Assembly: GCF_003478995.1 (NCBI RefSeq)
Contig: NZ_QUGI01000007.1
Coordinates: 139,347 to 203,346 of the forward strand
Source of the DNA: Pseudoflavonifractor sp. AF19-9AC
GTDB lineage: Bacteria > Bacillota > Clostridia > Oscillospirales > Oscillospiraceae
Length of the DNA stretch: 64,000 bases
Direction of reading: 5' to 3'
The notes under the pieces are model-generated. The model was not told the origin of the DNA and made no database searches. It was given only the letters and a program-made list of their open reading frames with translations. A program made the position numbers and the translations under genes. This document shows, piece by piece, positions 18,888 through 27,033 of the stretch (positions are counted from its first letter, which is position 1; each line of letters begins with the position of its first letter).

Positions 18888-19736
18888 TCACAGTTCCTTT
18901 CGTTCAGTTGAATTGTTGGGTTGAAGATCGGTGGCTTTCAATTCGTACAGATCGAAAGGCTCGTCCGGCTTCACGATGGCCGGTCTGCGTTTCATGTACC
19001 GTTCAATGTCAAAGGTGTTTTTCTTGTCGGCGTCGGCAAGGTATTTGTAGCGGGGGTGCTTGGTTATATCAAACTTGTCGCTGAAAAACGGCCGCACCCC
19101 TCGAAGCTGCAAGATACACTTGCCTCCGTCCATCACCGCAATCTCGTCCTGAGTCATCAGCTCCTTTCCTAATTTCTGATAGTTGAGGCCGTGGGAAACC
19201 TGGCTGCCCCGGTTCTCGGATTGATTGAAGCTGTCGATGGTCTCCTTGCCCAGCAGCTCCGAGATTTCTTTCAGGGTGGATTTCTCCTTGCCTCCCAAAA
19301 ACAAGGTGGTGTCGCAGTTGCCCACAATGGTATCCGCGGCGTCCTTGTAGATGGTCTTTAACTGGCTTTGGGACTGCAAAATAATAGAAGCCGAGATTTC
19401 CCGGCTTCGGATGGTGGCGATCAGCTTGTCAAAGTTGGGTATCTGCCCGATATTGGCGAACTCGTCTAGGAGGCACCGTACATGGACGGGCAGCCTGCCG
19501 CCGTACACATCGTCCGCCTTGTCGCAAAGGAGATTGAATAACTGGCTTTGCAGCATGGCGATAACGAAGTTGAAGGTGGTGTCCGTGTCGCTCATAATGA
19601 GGAACAGCGCCGTTTTCCGGTCGCCCAGGGTATCCAGCTCCAGTTCATCGTCAGACATGATCTCCCGAAGCTCCGCAATATCGAAGGGGGCAAGGCGGGC
19701 GCCGCAGCTAATCAGGATGGATTTCAGGGTCTTGCC
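18888..19736 (-). pseudogene. virD4: virD4 3' fragment (C-terminal half)
   Basis: From the GG core at 19736-19735 the frame reads G-KTLKSILISCGARLAPFDIAELREIMSDD on through the coupling-protein C-terminal half: Walker B-type RCLLDEFANIG, then ISASIILQSQSQL and the ELLGKETID region. It holds 283 codons including the stop. Together with the 5' fragment at 29000-30015 it rebuilds a 620-aa VirD4 without frame change. Separated from its start and Walker A, this half cannot work as an ATPase. A 256-aa internal start (ATG 19658) exists but has no clear ribosome site. Confidence 0.9.
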
Positions 19737-19780
19737 AGAGACGAAAAGTCAAGGACTTTTTTATCAAATTCAAAAAGAAG

Positions 19781-19939
19781 TCACATTTTGCGGACTTCCT
19801 CACGGAGCAGACGCTTGATTTTGTCCTCCATCGTCTCTTTTGCGGTCTGGCTGAAATGCACACGGACGATATAGGTGGTCTTGCCGATCTGCTTTCTGAC
19901 AGTCGGGCAAGTGGCGGTGTTGGTTGCGGTATTGTTCAT
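19781..19939 (-). CDS. TnpW-like small element protein
   Basis: A 52-aa protein starting MNNTATNTATCPTVRKQIGK with the core TTYIVRVHFSQTAKETMEDKI. AGGAGGATTTTGA precedes the ATG. It lies at the element's left end, 44 nt from the virD4 junction. The short strand followed by a basic helix resembles TnpW-type proteins of recombinase elements; function unknown. Confidence 0.6.
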   Translation of the reverse strand: MNNTATNTATCPTVRKQIGKTTYIVRVHFSQTAKETMEDKIKRLLREEVRKM

Positions 19940-20081
19940 TCAAAATCCTCCTGTAAATGAAAAATGCCCGGTGACTGTTCATCATCGGGCGGCGTCGGTA
20001 TGAGGGAACAAGGCAAGGCGGCAACATTAAGGTATCTATAAAAACCTTGCCGTCTTTGCCACGCTTGCCGTGTTCCTGTTG

Positions 20082-21953
20082 TCAGTTGCGGAGATAGCAG
20101 ACCCATGCTGTGCCATCTTTCTCGGTCACAAGTCTGTCCCCGATACGGCTCTTCGCCGTTCTCATGGTGCGTGAAGAAATCCCACGCTCATTGACTGCCT
20201 TTTCCAGCTCTGCGCTCGGCATACGCTTTCCATCTGCCAGCAGTTCCAGAATGAGCATTTGTGCTTGTGCGGTCTTGCTCTCGGTCTTGGCGGTGTCTGC
20301 CCCGGCAAGAAGCTCGTCAGCGGTAATGTCATAAGCTCCTATCCATTCAAAGCCTTTCTCGTCTCCCAGAGAAAAGGCAAGGGACTGTCCGGGCGGCGCA
20401 AGGGAGCTTTTCTCATGGATAAGCACCCTCGTTGTGGGGCTGTCCTTCAGCTTGCCGATAAAAAGCAGACTGCGGACTGCCGCCGTAATGTCGATAGACC
20501 CCAATCCCCGGTAGGTGCTTTGCGTTCCTGCGGCTTTGTTGAGGTGTCCGATCAGCACGATAGCGCACCCGGTAGCCTGTGCAATGTCTCCCAGACTGCG
20601 GAAGATGGGACGGACTTCATTTGCCCGGTTCATGTCCACATCTGCGCCCAGAAACGCCTGCACCGGGTCAATGATAACCAGCCTTGCGTTGTTCTCACGG
20701 ATTGCCCTTGCTATGCGCTCATCGGCAAGGGTCAGCGGCGTGTCTCTATCGTCAATGACAAGCACTCGTTCAAGGTCTGCGTCCGCTTCCATCAGCCGGG
20801 GCTTAACGGTATCGCCCAAACCGTCCTCGGCGGTCTGATAGATGATATTAAAAGGCTCAATTGTTTCCATACCGGGCAAGGGCTTTCGGTTGGTGCAAGC
20901 CGCCGCAAGACGCATGGCAAAGTAGGTCTTGCCCTCGCCGGGATTGCCCTGGATAATTGTCAGCTTTCCAAATGGGATATAGGGAAACCATAGCCAATCC
21001 ACGCTCGTCAGCTCCACATCTGCCATGCGGAGCATGGGAACAGGCTGGGCGGTGGGCAGCTCTCGCAGCGTGATTGTCTCGGCTATGAATTTGCGGCTGG
21101 GAATGTCCCCTTGCTGACGGAGAACATCGTTCCAGTCTTTCCTTGCCGGGACAAGGCGAATGACGGCGATCTCGCCGGGAATGGACTGTGCCAGTCGGGT
21201 ACAGGCTTCGCTTCCTGCGGTGTCGCTGTCAAGGCAGAGGAACACTTTTCGGGTGTCCTTGCGTTCAGAAAGGAAACGGTCAAGGGCTTTGCCCGAAACG
21301 CCGCCCAGCGCAAGATAGCTTCGGCTTTGCCAGTCCTGCGGATAAAGGCAGATGAACGATAACAGGTCTATCGGTGCTTCAAAGACAAAGAGATGGTTGC
21401 CGTTTCCCTCATAGCGGAACGGATAGGACTTGTCAGACCCGGCAATGTCCTGTCTGAATGGGTCTGCCGTTCCTCGCACATGGGCGTATCTCGGCGTACC
21501 GCTTCGGTCTCTGCCGACAAACACAACATTGTGCCGCTTTGCGTCCTCGTAAATATCCCCGGAAAGAAGAAAAGCCTCAACCAGTTTCGGGTTGAGACCT
21601 CGGCTTTCTGTGAGATATTGGATTGCTCTGTCGGCTGTTCGGTTGTGCAAGGGCAAGTGGAACGCTGTGGGCGGTGCTGTGGTGGCTTCGGTCTGTCCCT
21701 CGGCGCTTTCGCCGGTTAAGAGCTGGACTGCTTCGGGAAAGGACTTGCCGTAAAACTCCATGACAAAATCAATGGGATAGCCGCCCTTGCTCTGGCTGTG
21801 GCGAAACCACTTGTTTCCCCGGACGGTCAGGCTGTCATGTTCTTTCCAGCGGTATTCCCGTCCGCTTTTGATAAGCGTCTCTCCCTGTGTACGGAGAAAA
21901 TCTTCCAGACTGACGGCATTTGCCCGGTCAATCTGCGCTTGGGTATAATTCAT
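20082..21953 (-). CDS. Toprim/RecA-like primase-helicase
   Basis: A 623-aa replication protein. The N-terminus resembles DUF3991/primase zinc-binding-like domains (WFRHSQSKGGYPIDFVM), a Toprim domain follows (VFLCLDSDTAGSEACTRLA, about 225-245), and a RepA-type hexameric helicase domain begins near 330 with Walker A GNPGEGKT and LVIIDPVQAFLG. A winged-helix-like tail ends the protein. It would prime and unwind the element's DNA after excision or transfer. Its ATG overlaps the relaxase stop region by four nt. Confidence 0.85.
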   Translation of the reverse strand: MNYTQAQIDRANAVSLEDFLRTQGETLIKSGREYRWKEHDSLTVRGNKWFRHSQSKGGYPIDFVMEFYGKSFPEAVQLLTGESAEGQTEATTAPPTAFHLPLHNRTADRAIQYLTESRGLNPKLVEAFLLSGDIYEDAKRHNVVFVGRDRSGTPRYAHVRGTADPFRQDIAGSDKSYPFRYEGNGNHLFVFEAPIDLLSFICLYPQDWQSRSYLALGGVSGKALDRFLSERKDTRKVFLCLDSDTAGSEACTRLAQSIPGEIAVIRLVPARKDWNDVLRQQGDIPSRKFIAETITLRELPTAQPVPMLRMADVELTSVDWLWFPYIPFGKLTIIQGNPGEGKTYFAMRLAAACTNRKPLPGMETIEPFNIIYQTAEDGLGDTVKPRLMEADADLERVLVIDDRDTPLTLADERIARAIRENNARLVIIDPVQAFLGADVDMNRANEVRPIFRSLGDIAQATGCAIVLIGHLNKAAGTQSTYRGLGSIDITAAVRSLLFIGKLKDSPTTRVLIHEKSSLAPPGQSLAFSLGDEKGFEWIGAYDITADELLAGADTAKTESKTAQAQMLILELLADGKRMPSAELEKAVNERGISSRTMRTAKSRIGDRLVTEKDGTAWVCYLRN

Positions 21954-23446
21954 CGGGATAGTTCCTCCTTTTTCTGTCGTGTTTGGGGTCGATTTTGGAG
22001 CTTTTGTTCCTCTGTACGCTCGTTAAATCGGGCGGCAGTATCTACACATGACTTGACCTTCCAAAGGCGGTGTAAATCGTCTCTGACAGCCTTAAACTCG
22101 CCGTAGGTGCTTTCGTGTGCCTGTTCCAGCTCGTCATACTCGTCGGACAGCTTTTTCATATCCACCTTGCCGTCCGGGAACTCCTCGGTCAGCTTTCGTC
22201 TGGCGGCGTAGAACTGTATCAGTTCCGCTTCATGCTCTGCCTTGTACTTGACTCTGGGCTTCTCAAACTTGATTTTCTGCAAGCCGTCATAGACAGGCTT
22301 CAAGCTCTGGAAAGCAGCAGAGCTGTCATAGATCTGCTTAATTGCTTTCATTCGGGCGGTCTGTTCGTCCAGCGTTTTCTTCAAGCTCTCTGTGGCAGCA
22401 CTGTGTTCGCTGACACGGCTTTCCAAATCTTCAAGAGTGTAAATGCCGTTTGCCCGGAGATAATTGAAAGTCTCGTTCATCTCCTTTAGGTTGCTGATTT
22501 TGCCTTTCTGGGAATACACCCCGGCTTTGCGCTGGGTGTAATAGGCGTTCAGCAGAGAAACAAGGTCGGGTGCCTGTGGCTTGGCAAGCTCGGCTTTCAT
22601 ATCCGCTATCCAGCCCATAAGCAAAGTGATTTTCTTCTTGATGTCCCGGATCACGGCGTTGGTGGCTTTGATCCAGCGGTTGAACTCGCCTTTCTCGGTG
22701 CGTATGCCTTTCTTCTCCATTGCCCGGACGGTTGCGCCCTCATGGACGGTGGGAAGAAGCTCCACGCCCTGACGCTCATAGCTTCGGTGGTCGATACGAA
22801 CATCAAGCCCTTTCTCCGCAAACTTGGCGTTGCATAGTTCCGCCCATGTCTGCCGCCAATGTTCCAGCGTTTCGGGACTGCCCCAGTCGGTAGTGGGAAC
22901 GGCGTTGAACACAAACTTTCCGTCTGCGTCTCGGATACGGTTGCCGTCCTCGTCCAGCTCATACACCCGGCGTTGCTTTAGTCCCCATTTGCCGTTCTGC
23001 TTGATGGGGCGGATGGGGCAAAGCACATGAAAATGCGGGTTTGGTATGCCGCCGTCCTCCCGGTCTGGCTGGTGTACGGCGAAGTCAACCACCATGCCCC
23101 GGCTTACAAAGTTCTCCAATAAAAATTGCCTTGCAAGAGCGATGTTTTCCTCAAGGGAAAATTCATTCTGCAAGGCAATGTCAAAGCTGTATGCAAGCTG
23201 GGCGTTCTTTCCACGCTCGGCTTTTTCCACGGCGTTCCATAGGGTTTGGCGGTCTGCGTATTCTGGCGGTGCATGGGACGGCAAGAGAATGTCAGAGCAG
23301 ATCACGCCGCCCTTGCGGGTGTAGTCGCTGTATTCGCCGTAATACTCGCTATACAATCGCTCCCCGGCTCGGTAGGCAGCAGAAGCGATAGCGGACTGTC
23401 CTGCGCTTCGCTTAGTCTGCGTGACGCTCAGATGAAATAGTGCCAT
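21950..23446 (-). CDS. MobQ-type relaxase (MobA/MobL family)
   Basis: A 498-aa relaxase. The N-terminus MALFHLSVTQTKRSAGQSAI with Tyr25 in AAYRAGE, and the histidines in AVHQPDR (His125) and PNPHFHVL (His138, His140), are the MobA/MobL active-site pattern. A long charged C-terminus follows. The enzyme would nick the candidate oriT at 24640-24675. It overlaps the DUF3847 gene by 35 nt and the primase gene by four, giving one mobilization-replication operon. Confidence 0.9.
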   Translation of the reverse strand: MALFHLSVTQTKRSAGQSAIASAAYRAGERLYSEYYGEYSDYTRKGGVICSDILLPSHAPPEYADRQTLWNAVEKAERGKNAQLAYSFDIALQNEFSLEENIALARQFLLENFVSRGMVVDFAVHQPDREDGGIPNPHFHVLCPIRPIKQNGKWGLKQRRVYELDEDGNRIRDADGKFVFNAVPTTDWGSPETLEHWRQTWAELCNAKFAEKGLDVRIDHRSYERQGVELLPTVHEGATVRAMEKKGIRTEKGEFNRWIKATNAVIRDIKKKITLLMGWIADMKAELAKPQAPDLVSLLNAYYTQRKAGVYSQKGKISNLKEMNETFNYLRANGIYTLEDLESRVSEHSAATESLKKTLDEQTARMKAIKQIYDSSAAFQSLKPVYDGLQKIKFEKPRVKYKAEHEAELIQFYAARRKLTEEFPDGKVDMKKLSDEYDELEQAHESTYGEFKAVRDDLHRLWKVKSCVDTAARFNERTEEQKLQNRPQTRQKKEELSR

Positions 23447-23771
23447 CGGCTCTCAACTCCTTTTCTCTGTTTGCTTGGCTGATGTGGGTAATCGTCATGT
23501 GACGGACGGCTCGCTGGACTTCGGACAAAGAAAAGATTTGTTCCATCAGCTCTGTCATTTCGGTGCGTGTGAGATCTTTGACCTCCGGGGCAAGGCTCTC
23601 AATCGTGCCGCCCAGATTGCAAAGACGGTGGGTGCGCTTTTGTCTCTCGCCTTTCTCCAGATACTTCTTTCTGTTCTCCAGACGCTCCAGCTTGTGCTGT
23701 TCCTGTGCAAGCTGTGTCTCGACCTGTTCCTTTTCGGCTCGGAGCTGTTCAAGGTTTTTCGGTTTTGCCAT
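23412..23771 (-). CDS. DUF3847-type relaxosome-associated protein
   Basis: A 119-aa protein with a coiled-coil N-terminus (LEQLRAEKEQVETQLAQEQHK) and a helical tail (TRTEMTELMEQIF). ATG 23771 is set by AAGGAGGTCACGAAAA. DUF3847 proteins regularly precede MobA/MobL relaxases and may act like MobC, but this has not been shown as far as I know. Translation is coupled to the relaxase by overlap. Confidence 0.75.
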   Translation of the reverse strand: MAKPKNLEQLRAEKEQVETQLAQEQHKLERLENRKKYLEKGERQKRTHRLCNLGGTIESLAPEVKDLTRTEMTELMEQIFSLSEVQRAVRHMTITHISQANREKELRADGTISSERHAD

Positions 23772-23898
23772 TTTTCGTGACCTCCTTTTTTGAAAATGGG
23801 GATAAAAAAAGACCGTCAACTTTTCGCAGATTGCGACCAGTCAACGGTCAGTTTTTCGGTATTCAGTTGTTGTGTTCAGTTCGGTAAATTGAAGTTGG

Positions 23899-24423
23899 TC
23901 AAAGTTGTTGGCGAAGATATTCCACAACATTTCCATTCGTATCATAGAAACAGATGTTTCCTACATTGAGGGGCAGGACAATGGCGAAAGGCTTGCCACT
24001 ATCAATATCAATCACCTGAATGCCGTTGCCATCATCTACTTCAAGTCGAACAATATTTTGGGTATTCATTGAGATAAATGCCCTTTCGTTATTTCCCTCA
24101 ACAACAAACTCTGCAATGTAATCATCAACCTCAACTATATCTCCACCACCACGGAAGAAATATCCAAAAGACAAGCCAGGGCGATTTACATAGACAGAAA
24201 AAGTGTGGTCTGTCTTGTCCTGTGGGTAAGAAATAAATGCAGCCATTGTGTCGGAAATGCTTCCATCAACAATCCAATCATCCAAAATTTTTTGAGATTG
24301 GCGAATGTCTGCTTCTAAACTGTTTGCGGTTTTACCAATGTCATTGTTTGCATAAAGGAAACCGAAAACCAACACACAAGCCAAAATAACACCCAAGAGG
24401 ATTATGGGTAATTTCTTTTTCAT
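23899..24423 (-). CDS. Exported or membrane-anchored protein of unknown function (cargo)
   Basis: A 174-aa protein from ATG 24423 (AAAGGAGTGTGATTCT upstream). A basic start and one hydrophobic helix (MKKKLPIILLGVILACVLVF) make it a signal peptide or membrane anchor. The rest is acidic and strand-rich (FSVYVNRPGLSFGYFFRGGG). No cysteine lipobox is evident. The gene is AT-rich and lies between the mobilization genes and oriT. I do not recognise the family. Confidence 0.6.
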   Translation of the reverse strand: MKKKLPIILLGVILACVLVFGFLYANNDIGKTANSLEADIRQSQKILDDWIVDGSISDTMAAFISYPQDKTDHTFSVYVNRPGLSFGYFFRGGGDIVEVDDYIAEFVVEGNNERAFISMNTQNIVRLEVDDGNGIQVIDIDSGKPFAIVLPLNVGNICFYDTNGNVVEYLRQQL

Positions 24424-24639
24424 AGAATCACACTCCTTTATCAAATTAAGATTCTTGATTTTCAAACTTGCTGGCGGCGAACGGTTTGTCAAAACCGTTT
24501 GCGGACGGCAAGTCCACAGGGGATAGCCGCTTTAGCGGCGCAAGGGGGTGTAGCCACCTTGACGGAACGAAGTGACGCAACATTCTCGGTCATGCAGTTT
24601 TCTTCTGCTGACGGAGAATGAAGCTCCGCAGGACGCACT

Positions 24640-24675
24640 ACTCTCGACAGAGAGTATAGAAGTGCGCCCTTAGAG
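24640..24675 (+). other. Candidate oriT nic region of element 2
   Basis: An inverted repeat ACTCTC-GACA-GAGAGT (24640-24655) is followed by ATAGAAGTGCGCCCTTA. A short inverted repeat plus AAGTGCGCCCTT is the nic pattern of MobQ-type plasmids such as pSK41/pGO1 and R1162/RSF1010. The element encodes a MobQ relaxase, which supports the call. Nicking would be expected within GCGCCCTT; the exact phosphodiester is not determined here. The rest of 24424-24639 holds small hairpins but no gene. Confidence 0.75.
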
Positions 24676-24689
24676 TTCTAAGGGTATTT

Positions 24690-26222
24690 TTAGATAATTG
24701 GGAATGTTTCTTTGTCAAACTGCGTAACATTGAACACGATACGCCACTCGACATCATCACCAACCGGTTCAAAGTGCAGAGCAGAACAAGCAGCATGAAG
24801 TTTTTCTTGTGAATTTGTTCCATATATAACTGCTGTCGGACCATCTGCACCACCAATAACACCAACAACAAAACAGGAACTACTGCCAACTGGACGGAAC
24901 GAATGATCGTCTGGTGTAACTTCTATCGGTCTATCGCCTTCATCACAGTCAAAAACCGAAATGTTCTCCATCGGTTCAGGGGTAAGTGTATAACTCATGG
25001 CAATATAATGTGTCGGATAAATCCAGCGATCAGAACCAAAACTATTTTGAGGAACTGTCTGCTGTTCTATTTCCTGCACGGTCAGTGTATGGGTTATTCC
25101 GCTAACAGGATGGGAAAACATAAATGAATCTCCGGGTGCGTGAACTTTGAAATGTGAGCCTGGAACTTGTCCTGGTTGCTGCTCCATTGTAAGAAAAAGT
25201 TTATTGATTTCAGGGTGATGCTTGGTTCCCCAAGGAAATACGTCTCTGCATATGACCCAGCCATAAGTACTATCCAGCCCATAATGGTCGATTGCCCATT
25301 TTGCTTCCAACTCATTGATAACGCCATCTGGCAGACAAGGATTAAAGCTCACAGCGCAGCCATGGGTTGTCTGTAATATTTTCTCGTTTAACTTCAAGCA
25401 AGGTTTGAAGTTAAAACAAAGTGGGTTTTCCCATTCCATCTGCATCTGTTGCTCACGGGTAAAATTTTCACATGAGTCATTTTCCCAGTCCAGATTCCAT
25501 TTTTTCATGAAGTCACGGATGCTTTCTGAATCAACTCGCATACAAAAATCAACGACAAGTCCTTTGCTACATGAATAAGCTGCCGGAATTACCCAATGAT
25601 ATCCAGCCCAATCGAATTGTTTATCCAGCTTGATCTCTTTTCCGGCACGGTCTTTACCTCGATGTCCCCAGAAATCTCCATCAAAGTAGACCTTCCATTC
25701 AGGGGCAACCAATTCTGCTTCTGAAGTCATATCATTATCGTAATAATCTTCTGTGTATTTAATCTGACTGTAATCAAAGGAAGATTGCAGGTTTTTGATA
25801 TATGTCCACGGTTGTTCCATAGGCAACAAATTCATCTTCTCTGAAATTTCCGATAAAGTTTGCTGTTGTTCCTGGGTTGTAGGGTTTTCATTGAGAAAGG
25901 CTTCAAACTGTGCTTCGTTCCACATCCACGCTTGTTCCACTGCCGCCACATCACCACAAGCCAGTATAAGCCGCAGAAAGTCGGTAAAATTTTCAGCTAC
26001 TGGATGAACATAATCAGGAGAAGTATTCATGGGGCTGACAGAGAAAACCATCTCTCCAAATCCACGAATGAAACAGAAGTGGATACCATCTATCCCTGCC
26101 CATCCAAAAACCGATGCCCCTTTTGGGGTACAAAAATAATTTGTATTATCCTCACGGAGTTCAACTCCCACAGGACTTAAATCGACACCCCGCTGTAAAA
26201 ATTTTTTCAAAATTCTATTCAT
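24690..26222 (-). CDS. Large cargo protein of unknown function with a GGADGPT motif
   Basis: A 510-aa, Trp- and Asp-rich cytosolic protein from ATG 26222 (GGGGGG seven nt upstream; ATG 26237 lacks a ribosome site). The N-terminal 130 residues (FCTPKGASVFGWAGIDGIHF, FGEMVFSVSPMN) look like a compact alpha/beta domain, possibly SUKH-like, but this is weak. Near the C-terminus VVGVIGGADGPTAVIYG resembles the loop of the sodium-pumping decarboxylase beta subunit, though no membrane helices accompany it. It lies directly beyond the oriT. No function is assigned. It may be a toxin-immunity or defence cargo, which is speculation. Confidence 0.65.
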   Translation of the reverse strand: MNRILKKFLQRGVDLSPVGVELREDNTNYFCTPKGASVFGWAGIDGIHFCFIRGFGEMVFSVSPMNTSPDYVHPVAENFTDFLRLILACGDVAAVEQAWMWNEAQFEAFLNENPTTQEQQQTLSEISEKMNLLPMEQPWTYIKNLQSSFDYSQIKYTEDYYDNDMTSEAELVAPEWKVYFDGDFWGHRGKDRAGKEIKLDKQFDWAGYHWVIPAAYSCSKGLVVDFCMRVDSESIRDFMKKWNLDWENDSCENFTREQQMQMEWENPLCFNFKPCLKLNEKILQTTHGCAVSFNPCLPDGVINELEAKWAIDHYGLDSTYGWVICRDVFPWGTKHHPEINKLFLTMEQQPGQVPGSHFKVHAPGDSFMFSHPVSGITHTLTVQEIEQQTVPQNSFGSDRWIYPTHYIAMSYTLTPEPMENISVFDCDEGDRPIEVTPDDHSFRPVGSSSCFVVGVIGGADGPTAVIYGTNSQEKLHAACSALHFEPVGDDVEWRIVFNVTQFDKETFPII

Positions 26223-26353
26223 TAAGCATCCCCCCATAAAATTAGTGCTATCACGCTCTTGATTGTAGTAAATTTTATCACAAGAGTGTGAATAAATCTA
26301 CTGGCGAATGCTGAAACCGCCCGAACAGTTTCTTTCTGCTCAGGCGGCTTTCT

Positions 26354-26638
26354 TCATCCATTTTTCTTTCTTCTGCTGCACTTGTTCATGGGCTTCCTGC
26401 TGAACATCAGCCCAGCGGAAAAGCCATACTTGAAGTGACTTTCACTTTCTTCACATTGGGCGATTGCTGTCTGCGCCCGGAGTTCCTGCACCAGCTCATA
26501 GTCCTCTTTGCTGAGCCGCTGGGACAACTGCTCCATGAGCTTTTCACAGGCTATGACTGCCTTTCGGTATTCCGGTGATGTAGGTACAACTGTCTCGCAG
26601 GGATAAAACTCCCCATTATACATGGCTTCCAAAATCAT
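26354..26638 (-). CDS. DUF6809-like small element protein
   Basis: A 94-aa protein (MILEAMYNGEFYPCETVVPT ... FKYGFSAGLMF) of the kind found repeatedly in clostridial conjugative and mobilizable elements, often next to recombinase genes. It is mostly helical, with no membrane segment or catalytic motif. The C-terminus ends in a basic run (RRKKNG). It follows tnpV closely and is probably co-transcribed. Function unknown. Confidence 0.65.
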   Translation of the reverse strand: MILEAMYNGEFYPCETVVPTSPEYRKAVIACEKLMEQLSQRLSKEDYELVQELRAQTAIAQCEESESHFKYGFSAGLMFSRKPMNKCSRRKKNG

Positions 26639-26651
26639 AGCTTTACCTCTC

Positions 26652-27029
26652 TCAACAGTAGATTAGTTCCGTCTTGATGATTTCCTCTGCCCGGCAGCGG
26701 ATGGAGTTCATTGACTGCACCCATAACATCTGATTTTCCGCTTTCATGGCTTCGGTCACGCCCTCGGCTTTCATCATCTGCCGGATAATCAAGTCCAGCC
26801 TGTCTGCCGCCTGCTCGTTCAGATCGGCAACGACGGTGTGGAGGCTGCCGGACAAAATTAGCTCGTTGTAAAGCATGGGACGGTGCAATTTCAGATAGGA
26901 CTGGTGCAAGCGTCCCCAATGCCCAATAGGCCGGCGTTCCTCCGGCAGCTTCAAGTCCGGCACATAGTAGTCGCCCACCAACACATAGTCCATACCGTTC
27001 TCATGGATTCTCGGTTTCAACTCTTTCAT
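26652..27029 (-). CDS. tnpV: TnpV-type protein
   Basis: A 125-aa protein beginning MKELKPRIHENGMDYVLVGDY, the usual TnpV opening, as in Tn4451/Tn4453-type elements. AAAGGGAGCGTGATTTT precedes its ATG. TnpV accompanies TnpX serine recombinases and is suspected to act as an accessory or excision factor, without firm proof. It starts four nt after the recombinase stop, so the two are translated from one message. Confidence 0.8.
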   Translation of the reverse strand: MKELKPRIHENGMDYVLVGDYYVPDLKLPEERRPIGHWGRLHQSYLKLHRPMLYNELILSGSLHTVVADLNEQAADRLDLIIRQMMKAEGVTEAMKAENQMLWVQSMNSIRCRAEEIIKTELIYC

Positions 27030-27033
27030 AAAA

